From Gyrodactylus bullatarudis (taxonomy: Eukaryota; Platyhelminthes; Monogenea; Gyrodactylidea; Gyrodactylidae), in assembly GCA_012064415.1 (NCBI GenBank), contig SSNU01000119.1:520135-584134 (forward strand): DNA of 64,000 nt, given 5' to 3'. Below, one piece after another: positions 10,090 through 23,059 of the stretch. How positions within the stretch are numbered: the first letter of the stretch is position 1; the number at the start of each line of letters is the position of its first letter. Below the pieces are notes generated by a model that saw only the letters and a program-made list of their open reading frames with translations, was not told the origin of the DNA and made no database searches. The position numbers and the translations under genes are program-made.

Positions 10090-11205
10090 ATGACAATTGA
10101 GCAAGTGTACATGAATGCCTCAGAGATCGAGAGCTATATGCACTCAATTCAGCCTTCCAACATATCAACCATGCTAAGTGGGATAATTATGACGTTATTT
10201 TTGATACCAGGAATCTTCGGCAACATTTGGATTATTTACCTGATTATTTATCATAAAAAGTTTCACAAGAACCTCATTAATCTTTTTATCGCCAGTTTAT
10301 GTTTGAATGATTTGATAAATCTCATATTCGTACAAACCCTCGTTGTCATTTCCTACATAGCTCATGGTTGGGTTATGGGTGAATTCTTATGTGCCTTGGT
10401 ACCAGAGCTGAGTATGATCCTTGTCGGGGTTAGCGTTTGGCATCATGCACTGATATCATTTCACAGATATCTCGTTGTTGTTAAATGGCAGTTTTATAAG
10501 AAAGTCAACAAGTTCGTCTACAAAACCTTGGTCATCCTTGGGACCAGGATTGTCCCGTTAACTCTAAGTTTCATTTTCTTCCTGATAACTGTGACAAATA
10601 GGGAATTTCAAAATGCCCACAAAGAGCAGAGCTTTACTAACCAGATTATAATCGGAATTACCTCAATTAGTAAATTCTCAAATAAACAACTCAGATGTCT
10701 CTACATTTCCTCAGAGAAGATACGAATTTTCTTCATTATGATCATGTTGTTACTGGTTCCGTGTGTAATTGTTTTTGTTAGTTTTACAATGATTTTCATT
10801 TACGTTCGAAGGAATAATCGGTTAAAGATTCAGAAAACCTTCAAGACCATCAAGAGTTCTAGCTTACAAAATGAACCAATCAACCAGAAGCTCTTGGAAC
10901 AGGAAAAGAAGCAATTCGCTAGGGAGATGAGTATAACAAGAATGTTTGGAGTGGTATTTGCCCTATTCCTAATTGGTTTCGCGCCATACGTCCTACTGAG
11001 GACCTTTGATAAGAGCTCGAAAAATTTGACTGTCAGACAACAAGAGAATAACCTTACCATTGATCTTGAACCGGATGGTATTGATCCAGTTGTCTATGTT
11101 ATCTTTTCAGTAAACTATGCAATCGCTTCCTGTTGTAATCCGATCATTTTTGGTTGCATGAATCGTGATATTCGTGGGGAATCACTGGAATATCTCACAC
11201 GATAA
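10090..11205 (+). CDS. Class A (rhodopsin-like) G-protein-coupled receptor, single exon
   Basis: 371 codons from ATG. Seven hydrophobic segments are visible. TM1 has GN (IFGNIWIIYL), TM2 has the conserved Asp (SLCLNDL), a cysteine precedes TM3 (GEFLCALV) and a second (RCLY) lies in extracellular loop 2, giving the usual disulfide. TM3 ends FHRY instead of DRY, TM6 has GFAP instead of CWxP, and TM7 reads NPIIF instead of NPxxY. The N-terminus has sequons (NAS, NIS). It should signal from the plasma membrane through G proteins. The moody/Tre1/melatonin-receptor-like branch is possible, but the ligand cannot be inferred. An AATAAA at 11211-11216 begins six bases after the stop codon, which implies a minimal 3' UTR. 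Confidence 0.88.
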   Translation: MTIEQVYMNASEIESYMHSIQPSNISTMLSGIIMTLFLIPGIFGNIWIIYLIIYHKKFHKNLINLFIASLCLNDLINLIFVQTLVVISYIAHGWVMGEFLCALVPELSMILVGVSVWHHALISFHRYLVVVKWQFYKKVNKFVYKTLVILGTRIVPLTLSFIFFLITVTNREFQNAHKEQSFTNQIIIGITSISKFSNKQLRCLYISSEKIRIFFIMIMLLLVPCVIVFVSFTMIFIYVRRNNRLKIQKTFKTIKSSSLQNEPINQKLLEQEKKQFAREMSITRMFGVVFALFLIGFAPYVLLRTFDKSSKNLTVRQQENNLTIDLEPDGIDPVVYVIFSVNYAIASCCNPIIFGCMNRDIRGESLEYLTR

Positions 11206-11518
11206 TGTCAAATAAAATATTTGTACTTCTTGCATCTTCATTATGATTTTATTAGCCCTTCAAGACCCATTGGGTTATTCCTATCACATCATATCATTGA
11301 ATCGATATATCCCCTGGAATAATAGCTAGATTTCAGCTCTATATCTTTCGGGCTATACGAATTCAAAGAAAGTTCATTTTTTGAAAACCTACTTCCCAGA
11401 GTCATAGATGAAAAGTAATCAATAATCACTAATCATACATAAGATAGCATAAACTTTATCGGCTAATTTTGAACCAGGGAACTGTTCGGCACAGATTGAC
11501 TATGACGTTGTTCGCTTA

Positions 11519-13825
11519 CTACCAGTTGTGTTCTGGGTTGTATTGGTCTATCTGTATGAAAAGAAAAGGAAGATAAAAAAATAAGGTTTATAAAAATTAT
11601 AAGATTTATTAGTGCAAGAACTCTGATAATATAATTCATCACTTGAAGGTTAAGATTAGAATAAAAAACATTTAGATTACCCTGAGGAAATTGTTTCGAA
11701 TACATGTCGTATCCTTCTTCTGGCGTGAGTTTTTCCAAAAACTATCTGCTAAAGCTTCGAAGATGTCTAACTTTTGATCAAACTTAGAGTGAATGCGATT
11801 TATTTGCTGGTGCTTTACAAGGGTTAATTTGAAGTCAGAAATAATTTGTATTTTTATGAGTTAGTAAATCTATTATTATCACAATTGTTCTTGCCAAGTA
11901 TGGGGACAGTTCAACTTAAAAATTAAACAATGAGAAAAAAGTTATTTTTAGAATTTAAAGATTTCACTCTTTTTGAAGAGTATTAATTATGTTTTGCTCC
12001 TCCTTTGAAAATAAGAATATCATTATTATTCTTTTGGAAGAAAATATCTTTAAAATATAGAAGATCAAAATAATGTAACAATTCAATTATTTTTTCAATG
12101 TTGAGCATATTTAGTTTACTTGCATTAACTAAACATGATTTTGAGACGAGTGACCAATATTATGGCAGTTTAATCTATAAATGTACAAAGTAAATTGTAC
12201 ATGAAAGGATTCATTGAACATTGGAAATATTTTGGATTCCTGAGATCAATGTTCATCTATTTTAGGAATCTACAAATCTTGTTTGAAACGCAATAATTTA
12301 TAGTTCAGAAGTTATCGATAAAGTTTTAAAAGATATATTTCAGACGAATGTATATTTGAACTCTGAAGGGGTTTTTCATCAGAATTTAAACGGGAATGAG
12401 GTTGAATATTTCCCTTTATCACGACTTCCAGATATGTGTGGCACATTCAAAAAGAATTTGATGTTTTCTGCGGCAAGATCAATCAAATCAATCATCGAGA
12501 AATATATATAGCTCACTTGAGGATAGAAACGAGATGAGATAGCTTGTTGAATTTTTCATTTTCCTAAGGATACCTCTTGATTTCTGTTCTACTGTGGAAT
12601 GAACTGTCCCTCCTCCTCTCAGTGACCAGATATAGTTTGTTTGTTTGTTTTTTATATCTTCTTCAAATCTTTTGATTAATTTTTCAAGATGGAAAAAGAA
12701 AAAAGTTTTAATTAATTTTAATCTCACATCCAGAAATGGATATCCTGGAAAATTATTATAGTTGATTTAATTTTTGGAAAAAAATCAGAAAACATCAACC
12801 AGTTTCAATGTAGACATTCAATTTTAACCTTTTTGGTTGAAGAAGAAAGTTAGATTGAACAAAATCAATGAATTGGTTCTATTCTTTGATACTTTTAGCA
12901 ATTCTCCAATCCGATTGGACAAAAAAAAATCTATGAGGACCTATTAACTTGAAATCAAAGATCGGCGAAATGCATAGAAATAATCAGATCCTATTATATT
13001 TCTATTTCTATAAGAGAAATTCTTGCCCGAATTTCTTTCTTTTTTCTCTTTAGAAATTTTTATATTTTTTAAATTTTCAATGAATTATTGTAACTTGGTT
13101 AGGCATAGTTAATTCGAAAGAACAAATTATTTTCAGTTTCTTTAAAACAGAATTATCATAGCTTGAAAAAGTTATCTCTCCCATATACATGACCCATCGG
13201 GGCTTTTGAAGGGTTTAACTTGTATTCTTTTACTAATAACAATCCAGCATTCAACTACTTCAAATCTTTGATCTTTGGTATATGTTTTTCGGATATACTT
13301 TTTCCATTCCAAAAACTCATTTCATTCTAGGTGCTTAGGTAATATATCCCACTAAAACATTGTATTTTGTAATCTTTGTATAGGTCCTGCATTATTCATT
13401 AGTTAGAAAGCCCTATTGGTTCGCCAAAGGGTATAGCAATAATTCGAGTTGCATGGGATGTTGGACGAGTTGATTGAGAGAGGAAGTTTGATTGCCCCTA
13501 TTGAGATTATACTAACCGTAAAAATCTATTTACCTAAAGGATATTTTTTTTACACAGTTTATTAGCTTACCTCTTGTTTATCTTCCTTACATGGGCTATT
13601 TTTTCAAAAATTCTTCCTTTCCTGATGGATTTCCATGCTTCCCTCTTCTTCATTCTCTTTGTTATTTCCTGGCTAACAAAGAAAATGAATTATTTTTACA
13701 TATCTCCAGTTAAATCTTTGTATCGTCATTGAATTGAGTATTGCAATGTTATCGAATAAAGTGTTAATAAATTTCGATTTCCCACAGTAATGACAAACTT
13801 CTGCAGGTGAATGCGAATTCTTTGT
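11519..13825 (-). CDS. Unrecognised multi-exon protein, C-terminal part (six exons)
   Basis: Minus-strand exons 13700-13825, 13571-13668, 12517-12617, 11883-11914, 11681-11812 and 11519-11551 join with matching phases (0,2,1,0,0) into an open 173-residue segment ending PEHNW-stop. The introns have GT-AG borders, and the first is only 31 nt. The product begins with a possible metal-binding CHYCGK, continues with a strongly basic helix-like stretch (KRMKKREAWKSIRKGR), and ends with a predicted amphipathic helix (NRIHSKFDQKLDIFEALADSF). I do not recognise the family. The start lies upstream of 13825 and was not found; a dispersed repeat fills the flanking intron. The 12517-12617 exon has the weakest acceptor. 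Confidence 0.55.
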
Positions 13826-13846
13826 CTAATGTTGATCCCAAATATC

Positions 13847-14000
13847 AGTGCTTAACTGCTTCGAATCATCAAATCGATAAAAAATTTTGAGTTCAAAAGT
13901 TGAAAAAGTGGAAATTTGGTGCATTTTCGAAATTCAAAAAACGACCTTTGGTCAGATTGAATTTTTTCGAATATCCACATCTTATTAACTTATTCCGTTT
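13847..14000 (-). repeat. Interspersed repeat family E copy
   Basis: Reverse complement of 47985-48125. Shared landmarks are GATGTGGATATTCGAAAAA, GCACCAAATTTCCACT and GATTCGAAGCAGTTAAG. Parts resemble family A arms. It lies in the intron upstream of the first recognised exon of the minus-strand gene. Confidence 0.6.
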
Positions 14001-17000
14001 TAGAAATCAAAATTTTTTTTTCTGTGAATCCGGAAAAAATATTGAGTTTTTTGTAAAAATAATAAATTCTCATCTTCATGTAAATTAGGTTTATTACACA
14101 AAGTTGTTCTCTCGATGAAAGTCACACAGATTACTCAAAAACGTGAATTTTATCAATTATCATTGTAAAATTCAGAACAAAATATAGCTTCAAAATTTCG
14201 ACTGCATCCAAGACTATCCAAGTATCTTTGACAAAAGATGAGAGATGAGTTGTTTACGTTTCAGGAGCTATTTCAACTTGAAGTACAGAAGTAGTGAGTA
14301 ATTCCCATCAAGTTTTTATTTATTTTCTGAGACATGAAATCTATCCAAGAGAGAGAAATAAAATTTTGATTAGTTTATTTGATTAAAGTTTAGATTTTTT
14401 ATTGAGAGGAGACATTTGAGGGTAACAAAATCTACATTTAAAGAGAACCAAAATTGAATTTCGATACAACAACTAGTCGCCAAGAACCAAGTGAAAAAAG
14501 AACCATGAAGTAGGATGGGCGTCTAACCCTGACTTGAAATTAATATATTTTCGTCACATGATCCAAAAGAAAAATCCGCTTATATGCACTTAGTTTAGGG
14601 ATTGTCGATTTTCTTGACTTTTCTTGAATAATCTCTTTTTCGTAAATTTTGATTATAATTATAATTATGATGGAGAAAAGCAGAGCAATTAAAATGTAAC
14701 TTTGAGGACGTGCTCATTTTCTAATCAATTCAGAGACGTGTCATTCATCTTGAGGACTAAAATCTTGACAGAGGTCAATAGGAAAATTGTTTTGATCAGT
14801 ACTGTTATTCCTATTAGTCCAGATCTAAAAAAGCCATTCAAAATTTATTAAAACCAATTGGATTAATATGAAAAGGTCAGATATAAATTTTACACTGAGC
14901 ACACTACTATGGCGTTCGTCTTTTACAAAACTGATTACTCATGCCAGCACTCAGATCAAATTGATCAAACAATTTTATCGAATACCCTTTTCAAGATTTC
15001 CGTAAATTAGAATCTTTCTTACTTCAATAAAGACTTGAGAATCTCTAGTCGAGATAATTGATTTTAATTTTTAATTATAATTATCTTCAATCTAAATAAG
15101 TACCGATTGAAGAACAAGTGAATTTTTTTATCAATACACTTACTTTCTAAGTCCTAAATCTAGACATTGGACGTCTTTTCTTTTGTGGCTATTTTCGTTT
15201 ACAGGAAGAAATATTCAAAAGCTTTTTTAAATTCTGTTATAGTAAAATCGAAAAACTCAACTAGTCAGGAATAAAATTAGCTTATTAGTTTTAGATAGTT
15301 TTTCAAATTCCAAAGAGGCGTCACTTTTTCAACATTTGAACTGAAAATATTATCTATTTCTAAGGTTTACTACTTTTTGGCTCATACGATATTTTAAATC
15401 TTTTATCTCCATCTTTTATTTGAAAATTACAATTTTTAAATCCACGCCAACAAATGAATGTTACTACGATAATTGATAAAATTCACGTTTGACCTTTTGG
15501 GAATTAACATATTAATTCAGAACAAGCTCCAAAGATTTCTTTTGATCGACTAGAAATTATTTAAGAGTAATGAATAATATTCATTGAATACTTAGGAAAA
15601 AGCTTATTCCTGACTCCACACGTAAATAGTAGCATTATTCAGAATGCTGATACAATGAAAGTCTCCGGCAATTTATCAGAAATCTATCTGATAGAATAGA
15701 GAATATATATGCTCTAATAAATTATTTAATGCCAACTCTTTCAACGATGATCCTTGAATCGAATTTCGGTAATAGTATACTTCCCTTTATTTGGTAAATA
15801 AAACATGAATATTTTTTGACAATTACATGGGAATTCATGTACCAAGTGTATTTCCCGGGGCACTTGAAAAATACATTAAGAGTTTGGTGTATTAAAACCT
15901 CTTTCAGATGTTTCGGTAGCGGAGACGGTCATCATATAACCAGCCTCCTATATAGCTAAAAACTAAAGTATTTAGATTTAGAAAATTATTTGTACTAGGA
16001 AAAGATATATTTGTTTTTTTTTGTTAGAATAAAACTTAGAAATAAGAAATGCAAATTGATGCATTCCTGAAGAGGCAAAAAGTAATTGAAATAAAATTCT
16101 ATTTCTTTCGCACCAGACAACAAGTTTTAGTAAAGTTTCCGTAAGAATTTGTTTCAGTTCCCAGGAAAGATCAATTAAACACTCTTTGATCCAGTCTGGA
16201 TGAGAGTAACAGAGATTTGGAATAAATTAACATGTTTTGTTGATAAACTAATTTTCCTATGATACAGTAAAACAAAACAGTGAGAATGAAACTAATTTTT
16301 AAATCTATCTGTGGGGATAATTCGAAATTGTTCCCCAGTTTTATTCCTCTCACTGACTACTGCTATAGATTTTACAGTGTAGAGTTTGTTTCACTCAAGC
16401 ATAAGTATGAATTCCCGTGAGCTTAAGACTGAAACATAAACATATATAAATTTAGTTACTAACAGATTTAATTAGTGAAGAAGAATTTGTTGGAACATAC
16501 CTTATTAGAATTAATCGAATTTATGCTATTTTTACTTATTTTATGATCTACTTAATGGGGAAATTATCTCAGGATATTGATTATGAAGGGGAGTGAATAT
16601 TTGATTTGGCGCCTCTAATCTTTAAAACAAATACAATCAGCATAAAGATTTGACAGAAAATTTAATTTGAATTTAATTAGTTTTTTCAGAAAAAATGGCC
16701 ACTTCTGAGAAAAGTTTGTTTGAATCAAACTTTTGCGCGAAATCGAATTCTCTCGTTGAAGAAAAATAAAATTTTTAAACGTTCTTATGAATTAGCTCAA
16801 AATCAAATCAAACTTTGATATGAACTGTCAGTTTCAAGAGAAAATCCATCGAAAAAAGAAAAACTGTCATTATTGCTTCAAATACATTGAGATTAATATC
16901 GCCTTCCCAAAAAGACAACTAAAAACAAACATCAGAGAGGAGGAAAATGTTATCAGATGGAAATAACATTTATTGTTAAAATTTGGGGGAAAATTGTGAA

Positions 17001-18779
17001 ATTGCTTTGATTTAGAATGTTATGTTAAATAAGAGGAGAATGAGAAATCCCAAAATGTACATTTTCATTCGTAATGGGAAAGCTGGGATAGAACTAAATA
17101 TCGGGTAGAGCTGTGGCAAAAGATTTCAATGAGGAATTCAATTTTGCTAATCTCGAAATTTCTGGCCATACACAGTTTATTCGGTTAAATTAGAGAACAG
17201 TTGTCCCCTGTTATTTCTCTCCAAGTTCGCTTTGAATCTTTTTATTATCGATGAAATGAAAACAAATACCTTGCGGTGAGATGTTAAAAAATTACTGCAA
17301 AACAAGAGGGGGCAAATGTTCTATAGATTTGCCGTTTATTCAATGGTATAAAATGAATACAGAGTTATTTTTACTACTACTTATGAGTAGTACTCAATGA
17401 ACTCCAAAGTTAGGGTTACGACAAAGTTTAGATAAGATATCTTTCATTAAAGAGAGAATAAAACAGGAAAAATTGGATTCAAGATCTATATTAATTTTAT
17501 TCTAGTTCAATCAATTCAAATTATCCAATGAAAAGATTAACCTTTTATAAATGAAAATTTCAGTTTTATCACTTTGGCCAGCTTTTCGAATTGTTTTTCC
17601 TCACCGGATAGAATATGAGATGATAGAAATTCATTTGACAAAATATCTCTCGAGAATATTAGTATTATATTGCTCGAATGTCTAGCCATAGTCTGGCCAG
17701 CAAAAAGGATGTGGAAGATGATTTGAAATAATCCTTGAAAATAATAATAATTTACACATTTTGCTCCACTTCAGTTGAATTGAAATATGAATAGAAAAGT
17801 GTCCTGAATGGGAAAAATCAGACACATATCTGATTAAATGAGAAATTATTCTTTTTTTCAGAAACGAATCAAATGCCTGGAAAGTGAATTTTTATGGTAA
17901 TCTTTAGAGCATTTGACCCCTCTTGTTTTACAGTAATCCAACTGAAAGACAAAGAGTCTGAGAGGGCTTATCAATAAAGTTGACATCTCATCTCTTGACC
18001 TGGCTTTTCATAGAGTGGAAAACGGTTCTCTAACATAACAAATTCAGTTCCCTTGACACAAGAACAGACGGAATCATTTCAAATGTACAAGATGATCTTA
18101 TTTGGTAAGTGATGCCAAAATTTTTTCTTGATCAATAAATATATTAAGGTCAGTGATCGCCATTTCATTCGGTAGTTTTGTTTCAAGGTTAATGATGTTG
18201 CTATCACAACTTTCTTTTAAACACTATTTTGAAATCATCAGCATATTTGAGGATCTTTAACTTTGAAGATTGAATTTCAGCACAAATGTTGTTGAAATAA
18301 GAGGAAATAGTAGGGTACTCACTCTGTAGATCCTTGATGAACACCTGACCCAATTAAATCCGTCCATGTCATCTCGCCATCAAGGGATTTTATCAATAAG
18401 CATAAAAATTATTATTGTAGATCATATTTCTCTCAGTTAGAAATTCCTTGTTTACGCATCGTTTACGTCAAAAGATTTTTTCCAATTAACGCGAGAAAGA
18501 AATTTTTAATTAAAATTTTTGAAGAGCTTTCAAAAATTCACTTCATTTAATGATTGATCTTTTATTAAACGCCTTTTATCTACGATAATTAAATTCTTTC
18601 ATTGTCGTACTCTACTAAGGGAAAGTTGTCTTTTTCAATTACTACTCAAGGATATCATTAAAGGTTTATAGAACTCATTTTGATGATCTATAAATAAATA
18701 AAGCTAATTGATATGAAAAAAATAAAAACTGAAAAAATTAATTTTATTTAAAATAATCTGGTAATTTTTCAAATTTCGA
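14001..18779. other. Gene-poor AT-rich stretch
   Basis: No gene is supported. A weak exon-like minus-strand frame (16292-16362; residues include RNKTGEQFRIIPTDRF, then a stop) follows a ctatag acceptor, but it has no partner exon. The rest is unique-looking AT-rich DNA. Confidence 0.45.
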
Positions 18780-19260
18780 TTTGGCGCCATTTTTCAAACT
18801 TTGAACTGAAAGTTTTAATTTGATTTGAAAGTGGGACTATGGTCAAAAGAAGTTTTCAGGATCAGAATTAGACAAGAAAATATATTGGGCTAAATCTGGT
18901 CGAATGGGAGCTGAATTTCGATTAATCATCATTCACTACATGAAAATCGAATAGATTTCGATAATTATAAACCACTCGAAAATGACAAAACTTTCTAAAA
19001 TTTAACGATGATATTCAGCTTTATTGTTCTATATTGATTCTGAAAAACTTCTCAAATGAATGAAAATTTTAAATTCAATAGGTTTTTAGTGCCAAATCGA
19101 AATTCGAAAAAAGACCATATTTTTAAAAATAAAAATGATTTTTTTCAGAATTGTTTTCAAATAGTTAAAGTAAGCAACGTGATTATGATGCCGAAAAATC
19201 TCTAACAATTTCGAATTCTTGATGACACAATCGAGATTTTTATGAACCTCATATCAATAA
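18780..19260. repeat. Foldback element, family A copy
   Basis: Contains TTTGGCGCCA, AACTTTGAACTGAAA, a CACTACATGAAAATCG block and GATGATATTCAGCTTTATT in the family A order, followed by the outer TTTCGAATTCTTGATG..ATCGAG block. It is diverged and non-coding. Confidence 0.55.
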
Positions 19261-19501
19261 TAAAGCTAATTAGCTTTATTTATCTCCGAAAGGTAGAAAA
19301 AAAATTTTACTAATCTTTTCGTGCTATTTCTTTGAATAGAGATGGAAGTCTATCAAAAAATTACAAGGATTTTAAGCATTAGTCTTTCAGTTTAACGTTA
19401 TTATTTCTCAAGACCCTCTGATTGAGTTTAGCATTTCAGAGACACTGAATATTGTCCTAAGCAAATTTCAGAAAAATGTAGTTTCTAAAATGTCTTATAA
19501 G

Positions 19502-20212
19502 TAGGGCAACCAGAAAAAGGCAGTTTATTGAATGAAAAAAGGCAAAATTTTGGAAAAAAAGCAAATAATAATTTTCGCTTAAACTAAATACATTTACCGG
19601 TGAACTATTGCAATTTGCATGCTATAAATACGAACTGGTTCAATTTTTCAAAACGAATTTTTATCACAACCGTTCTCAACCCAATCATCCAATGAAGTAT
19701 GAATATTTAGAATCTCTGCAATCTGATTGGTTGTATTTTTAAATTATTCGTTTGGACCATTTTGCTTATGATTTTCTCTAGCTTTAGAGAGTACTGGGAA
19801 GTTTCAACTGAATTTCCAAACTTGGTATTTAATTTTAGCTTGGATTTCTGTTAAAATTAAGTTTTGAAAGTCTTCGTTGTGAACTTTTTTTATTAGAAGC
19901 ATCAAATGTAGAATATCATGATGATTTTACAGTTAACAGCCTTCGATTTTTCATTGAAGTGCAAATTTAAGCGTATAATGTCATATTTTGATTGTATCTG
20001 AGATTGGTCAGGGGATTCTTATTTATTTTAATGCAAAAATGGCTTTTTAAGAAGTAAATTCAAAAAAGGCTAAAAATACTTTTTTGGATGAAAAAAGGCA
20101 TACCCAACTCGTGAACCAAGCAATCAGGAGATGTTTAATAACATTTTCAGGCTTAATAAACCTGTATTAATCTATGGACAAAAAAGGCAAAAATAGGCAT
20201 TTGGTTGCCCTA
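19502..20212. mobile_element. Non-autonomous hAT-like element with 8-bp target duplication
   Basis: The terminal inverted repeat is TAGGGCAACCA at the left and TGGTTGCCCTA at the right. It is flanked on both sides by the identical 8 bp CTTATAAG (19494-19501 and 20213-20220). An 8-bp duplication with short TIRs is the hAT superfamily signature. Subterminal AAAAAGGCA boxes occur near both ends. The 711-bp interior has no transposase frame. Confidence 0.8.
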
Positions 20213-21599
20213 CTTATAAGTCTTATTTTGTCCAATCCTATCGATAGATTTTTAAAAAGCGCAGAAACCGTTTTTGAATCGTTTTAAGAATGAAGGATAT
20301 GGCTGAAGGACTCCAAATTGCAGAGGAGTATTCTATCTATCCTATACTTCGTTTATCTTTTGGTCATAGCTGTATTTCATTCATTGTTTATATATAAGTG
20401 AAAACCGTATTTGTAGCTCTATTGCGGTCCTGGTATAAAATGGAAGCATTTTAGATCAATAGAGAGAAAATTGATTCCAGATCAGAATGGTATTGTATTT
20501 TTTTGTAAGGTTAAAAACATAAAATAAGATGTTTTTCCACATTTTTCATTTCTACCAGATGTGTATTTTAATTGAGCCGTCTCTTGATACCAACTGAGGA
20601 TGATTAACGAGAGGAAATTTGATTATCCCTCTACCCCATGAGATTTATCATGAAATGGACATGACATCCGTAGTAAATTGTACGTGTCAATTTCGATTCC
20701 ACTTGCGACTCATATCTGATTTTATAAAGTGGCAAAGATTTCCATTTTATCGTCAAAAAACCTTTTTCGTATCTTTCCAAATTACAACTTTACTGATGTT
20801 ACGAATTTCGAGTTGACTTTTGAAATTACCAATCTATGTATGCTTGATGAAGGAATTTGAACTTTCCACAATACTCTTCAGACTATCATTTTTCAAAGTA
20901 TTCGAATTGTTGTGAGGGTGTATCGACTTATTCTTAGATTATGATGAACAAATCTTAGGAAAAACCATCATTGAACAAAATAGGTCAGGAATATTTTCAG
21001 ATGAGTATTAAGAAAATTTCCTAATGACTATGGAATTTAAGTGAAAATAATTTTTTTAATGAATAGAAGATTTGTTCTAAAATAATACGACTCACGTGAT
21101 AAAACAAATTAACCTCCTTGAATTCTATTGGTTGATGAAGGTCCTCTTTTCTTATTGGCTGATAATAATTTATACTGGGTAACATGAGTAGGTTTCCGAA
21201 AAATCCTTAAAATATTCGAATTTTTGATGATAAAATCGAGTTTTTCGTAACTTCATATCAATTAGCTTCATTTATTCTATTTGTTCTAAGTAGACAGGAT
21301 ATCATCAAGAAACTTTTTTAATTGATACATCCTGATGATACGGCCTTGAGAATTGAATTGAATTTGCGCACTTATCTTGATAATGCATTCGATAGAACTG
21401 AGGATAATCTGAATAAGTTAAAAATGTTAAATCTAAAATTCAAACTAGCTTTTAATTTTCACAGAGCAAAAAAATTCGTATACATCGTATTTAAGTTTTT
21501 ATGTTCAAAACTCACCAATGAAAAACTGATCCCCAGAAAATTCTATCGTCTTTCTCAAGTATTTAATTTTTCTATTGGAAGAGTTTTTCATTACATTCA
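20213..21599. other. Non-coding stretch with orphan open segments
   Basis: A plus-strand open segment near 21319-21470 (residues such as LNLRTYLDNAFDRTEDNLNK) looks protein-like but has no ATG or convincing acceptor, and runs into repeat C. Another (20619-20816) is less convincing. Neither is called as a gene. Confidence 0.35.
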
Positions 21600-21604
21600 T
21601 TTTA

Positions 21605-21830
21605 CGAAATTAGAGGACAATTTTTCGATATTAGAGGTGACGTTGACAAAATTAGTGGACAAGTTCCGGGAATAAGAATAACCAGAGGTGTAATTATCGA
21701 ATGAGTTTCTCAAAATTAGTCTTTACTTTATCCAATTTAGTGGAATGTTTAAAACTACTAAACAAAATTACTAGAGAGTTTGACAATATCTAGAGAATGG
21801 GATAGTGGTCAGTTTTTCAATATTAGTAAA
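21605..21830. repeat. Interspersed repeat family C copy
   Basis: Matches the two halves of the split copy at 2150-2208 and 2696-2810, without the family B insertion. It therefore serves as the empty-site reference for that insertion. Confidence 0.6.
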
Positions 21831-22136
21831 GAAGCCTAACGTCATTAGTTCGATTTCATAAAATATATTCAAGTAAAAATCTTCAGAGCCTTTTCAATTT
21901 TCGAATTGTAAGATTTATTTCCTAAACGATAAATGAAGGGAAGAATTTATTAGAAATCAAACAGTTTAGGAACCTGTATTATTTAAAAAAAATTTAACTC
22001 AATACTTATTACCGAGTATCAAGAACATTAAGCTATATTTTACAGCTGAATAGCTTGTTAATCTTGAAACTTGTAATCAAGTTTATCAAACTATTTCGTT
22101 AGTCTTAAGAGTAAAAATTTAACGGTACATGTTTTC

Positions 22137-22494
22137 TAGACTTGGATGAAATTTTATTTAAATCACCCATCGATACGAAAAATTTAGTAAAAAACTAGTA
22201 ATATTCATGGAAAATAAGAGAAATTTCATTTTTAACTATTGAAAAAACAATTTTAATAGGATTTAAGCGCTTCTTGTAACTTTTTAGGAAGAAATAATGT
22301 GAATTCAAGTTAAAATTATAAATATAAAACAATAAAAAACGTTCTAAATTTGGAAATTTTCACAATTTTGTTTATCTCATTCCAGAAGCATGGAAAGGTA
22401 TTCTGAAGCGAAATTTGGTGGGATAATATTAAAATACCTGAAGATTAAATTTATCAGATCGATGTGCGATTTAATAAAATTTCGCCCAAGTCTA
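22137..22494. mobile_element. Foldback element, family B copy 2
   Basis: Starts TAGACTTGGATGAAATTT and ends with the complement of TAGACTTGGGCGAAATTTT. The interior has the TTGTTTATCTCATTCCAG and GCGAAATTTGGTG blocks seen in copies 3 and 4. Non-coding. Confidence 0.65.
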
Positions 22495-22605
22495 ATATGT
22501 GACTTGAAGGGTTAAAAAACATAATTTCGAGTCTTTTTAACAAAAGATTCCTACAAATAGAGTGGGAATCTTATTGCAATTATCACATGAATCTATTGTT
22601 TTCTC

Positions 22606-22758
22606 CTATACAAGTGGAATAAACTGCCCGGTCAACTGAATACTTGAAGGAATTCTCAAATTCATCTTCTGAAAATCTTCATCAAAACTAATGAAGCAGA
22701 GAGGATAATTAGCGAGACTTATCTTACCCATGTACTCATCCAAAATATTCTTCCAACT
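22606..22758 (-). CDS. Orphan exon-like frame, unknown protein
   Basis: After a good acceptor (tttttctctactcaaatctag, minus strand) a 50-codon frame opens with SWKNILDEYMGKISL and continues with PLCFISFDEDFQKMN before LTGQFIPLV and a TAG. The TAG overlaps a possible donor (gtatag), so the exon could end at 22612 instead. Composition is clearly coding-like, but no neighbouring exon was identified and the family is unknown. It could be an exon of a host gene hidden by tiny introns, or a remnant of a mobile element. Confidence 0.35.
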   Translation of the reverse strand, partial: SWKNILDEYMGKISLANYPLCFISFDEDFQKMNLRIPSSIQLTGQFIPLV

Positions 22759-23059
22759 CTAGATTTGAGTAGAGAAAAATGAAGTTTTAATTGCCCCTTT
22801 CTGTGGGGACAGACCAGTGTGTTTTTTTACCAACAAGAAAAAATTTTATTATAATAACAATAATTATTACAGAAAACTAATCCAGATTAAACAAGAGGAG
22901 AAGAAAAGTTTATTTTGAGAGAGTGTGTTATAGACAAAAGATTTCTCCCCTTCTACCTCATTCCCAGTGTTGTCTCTGTCTCTCAACAGGAAATTCTTTG
23001 AAAGCCTTGCATAGAGGATATTACTGTATCATGATTATCGATTTCTAACATATGTAGAC
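22759..23059. other. Non-coding spacer
   Basis: No supported feature. Confidence 0.4.

Noticed and set aside
16292..16362. Short minus-strand exon-like frame (RNKTGEQFRIIPTDRF)
   Set aside because: Only 23 codons, no partner exon and no recognisable family; kept as a note only.
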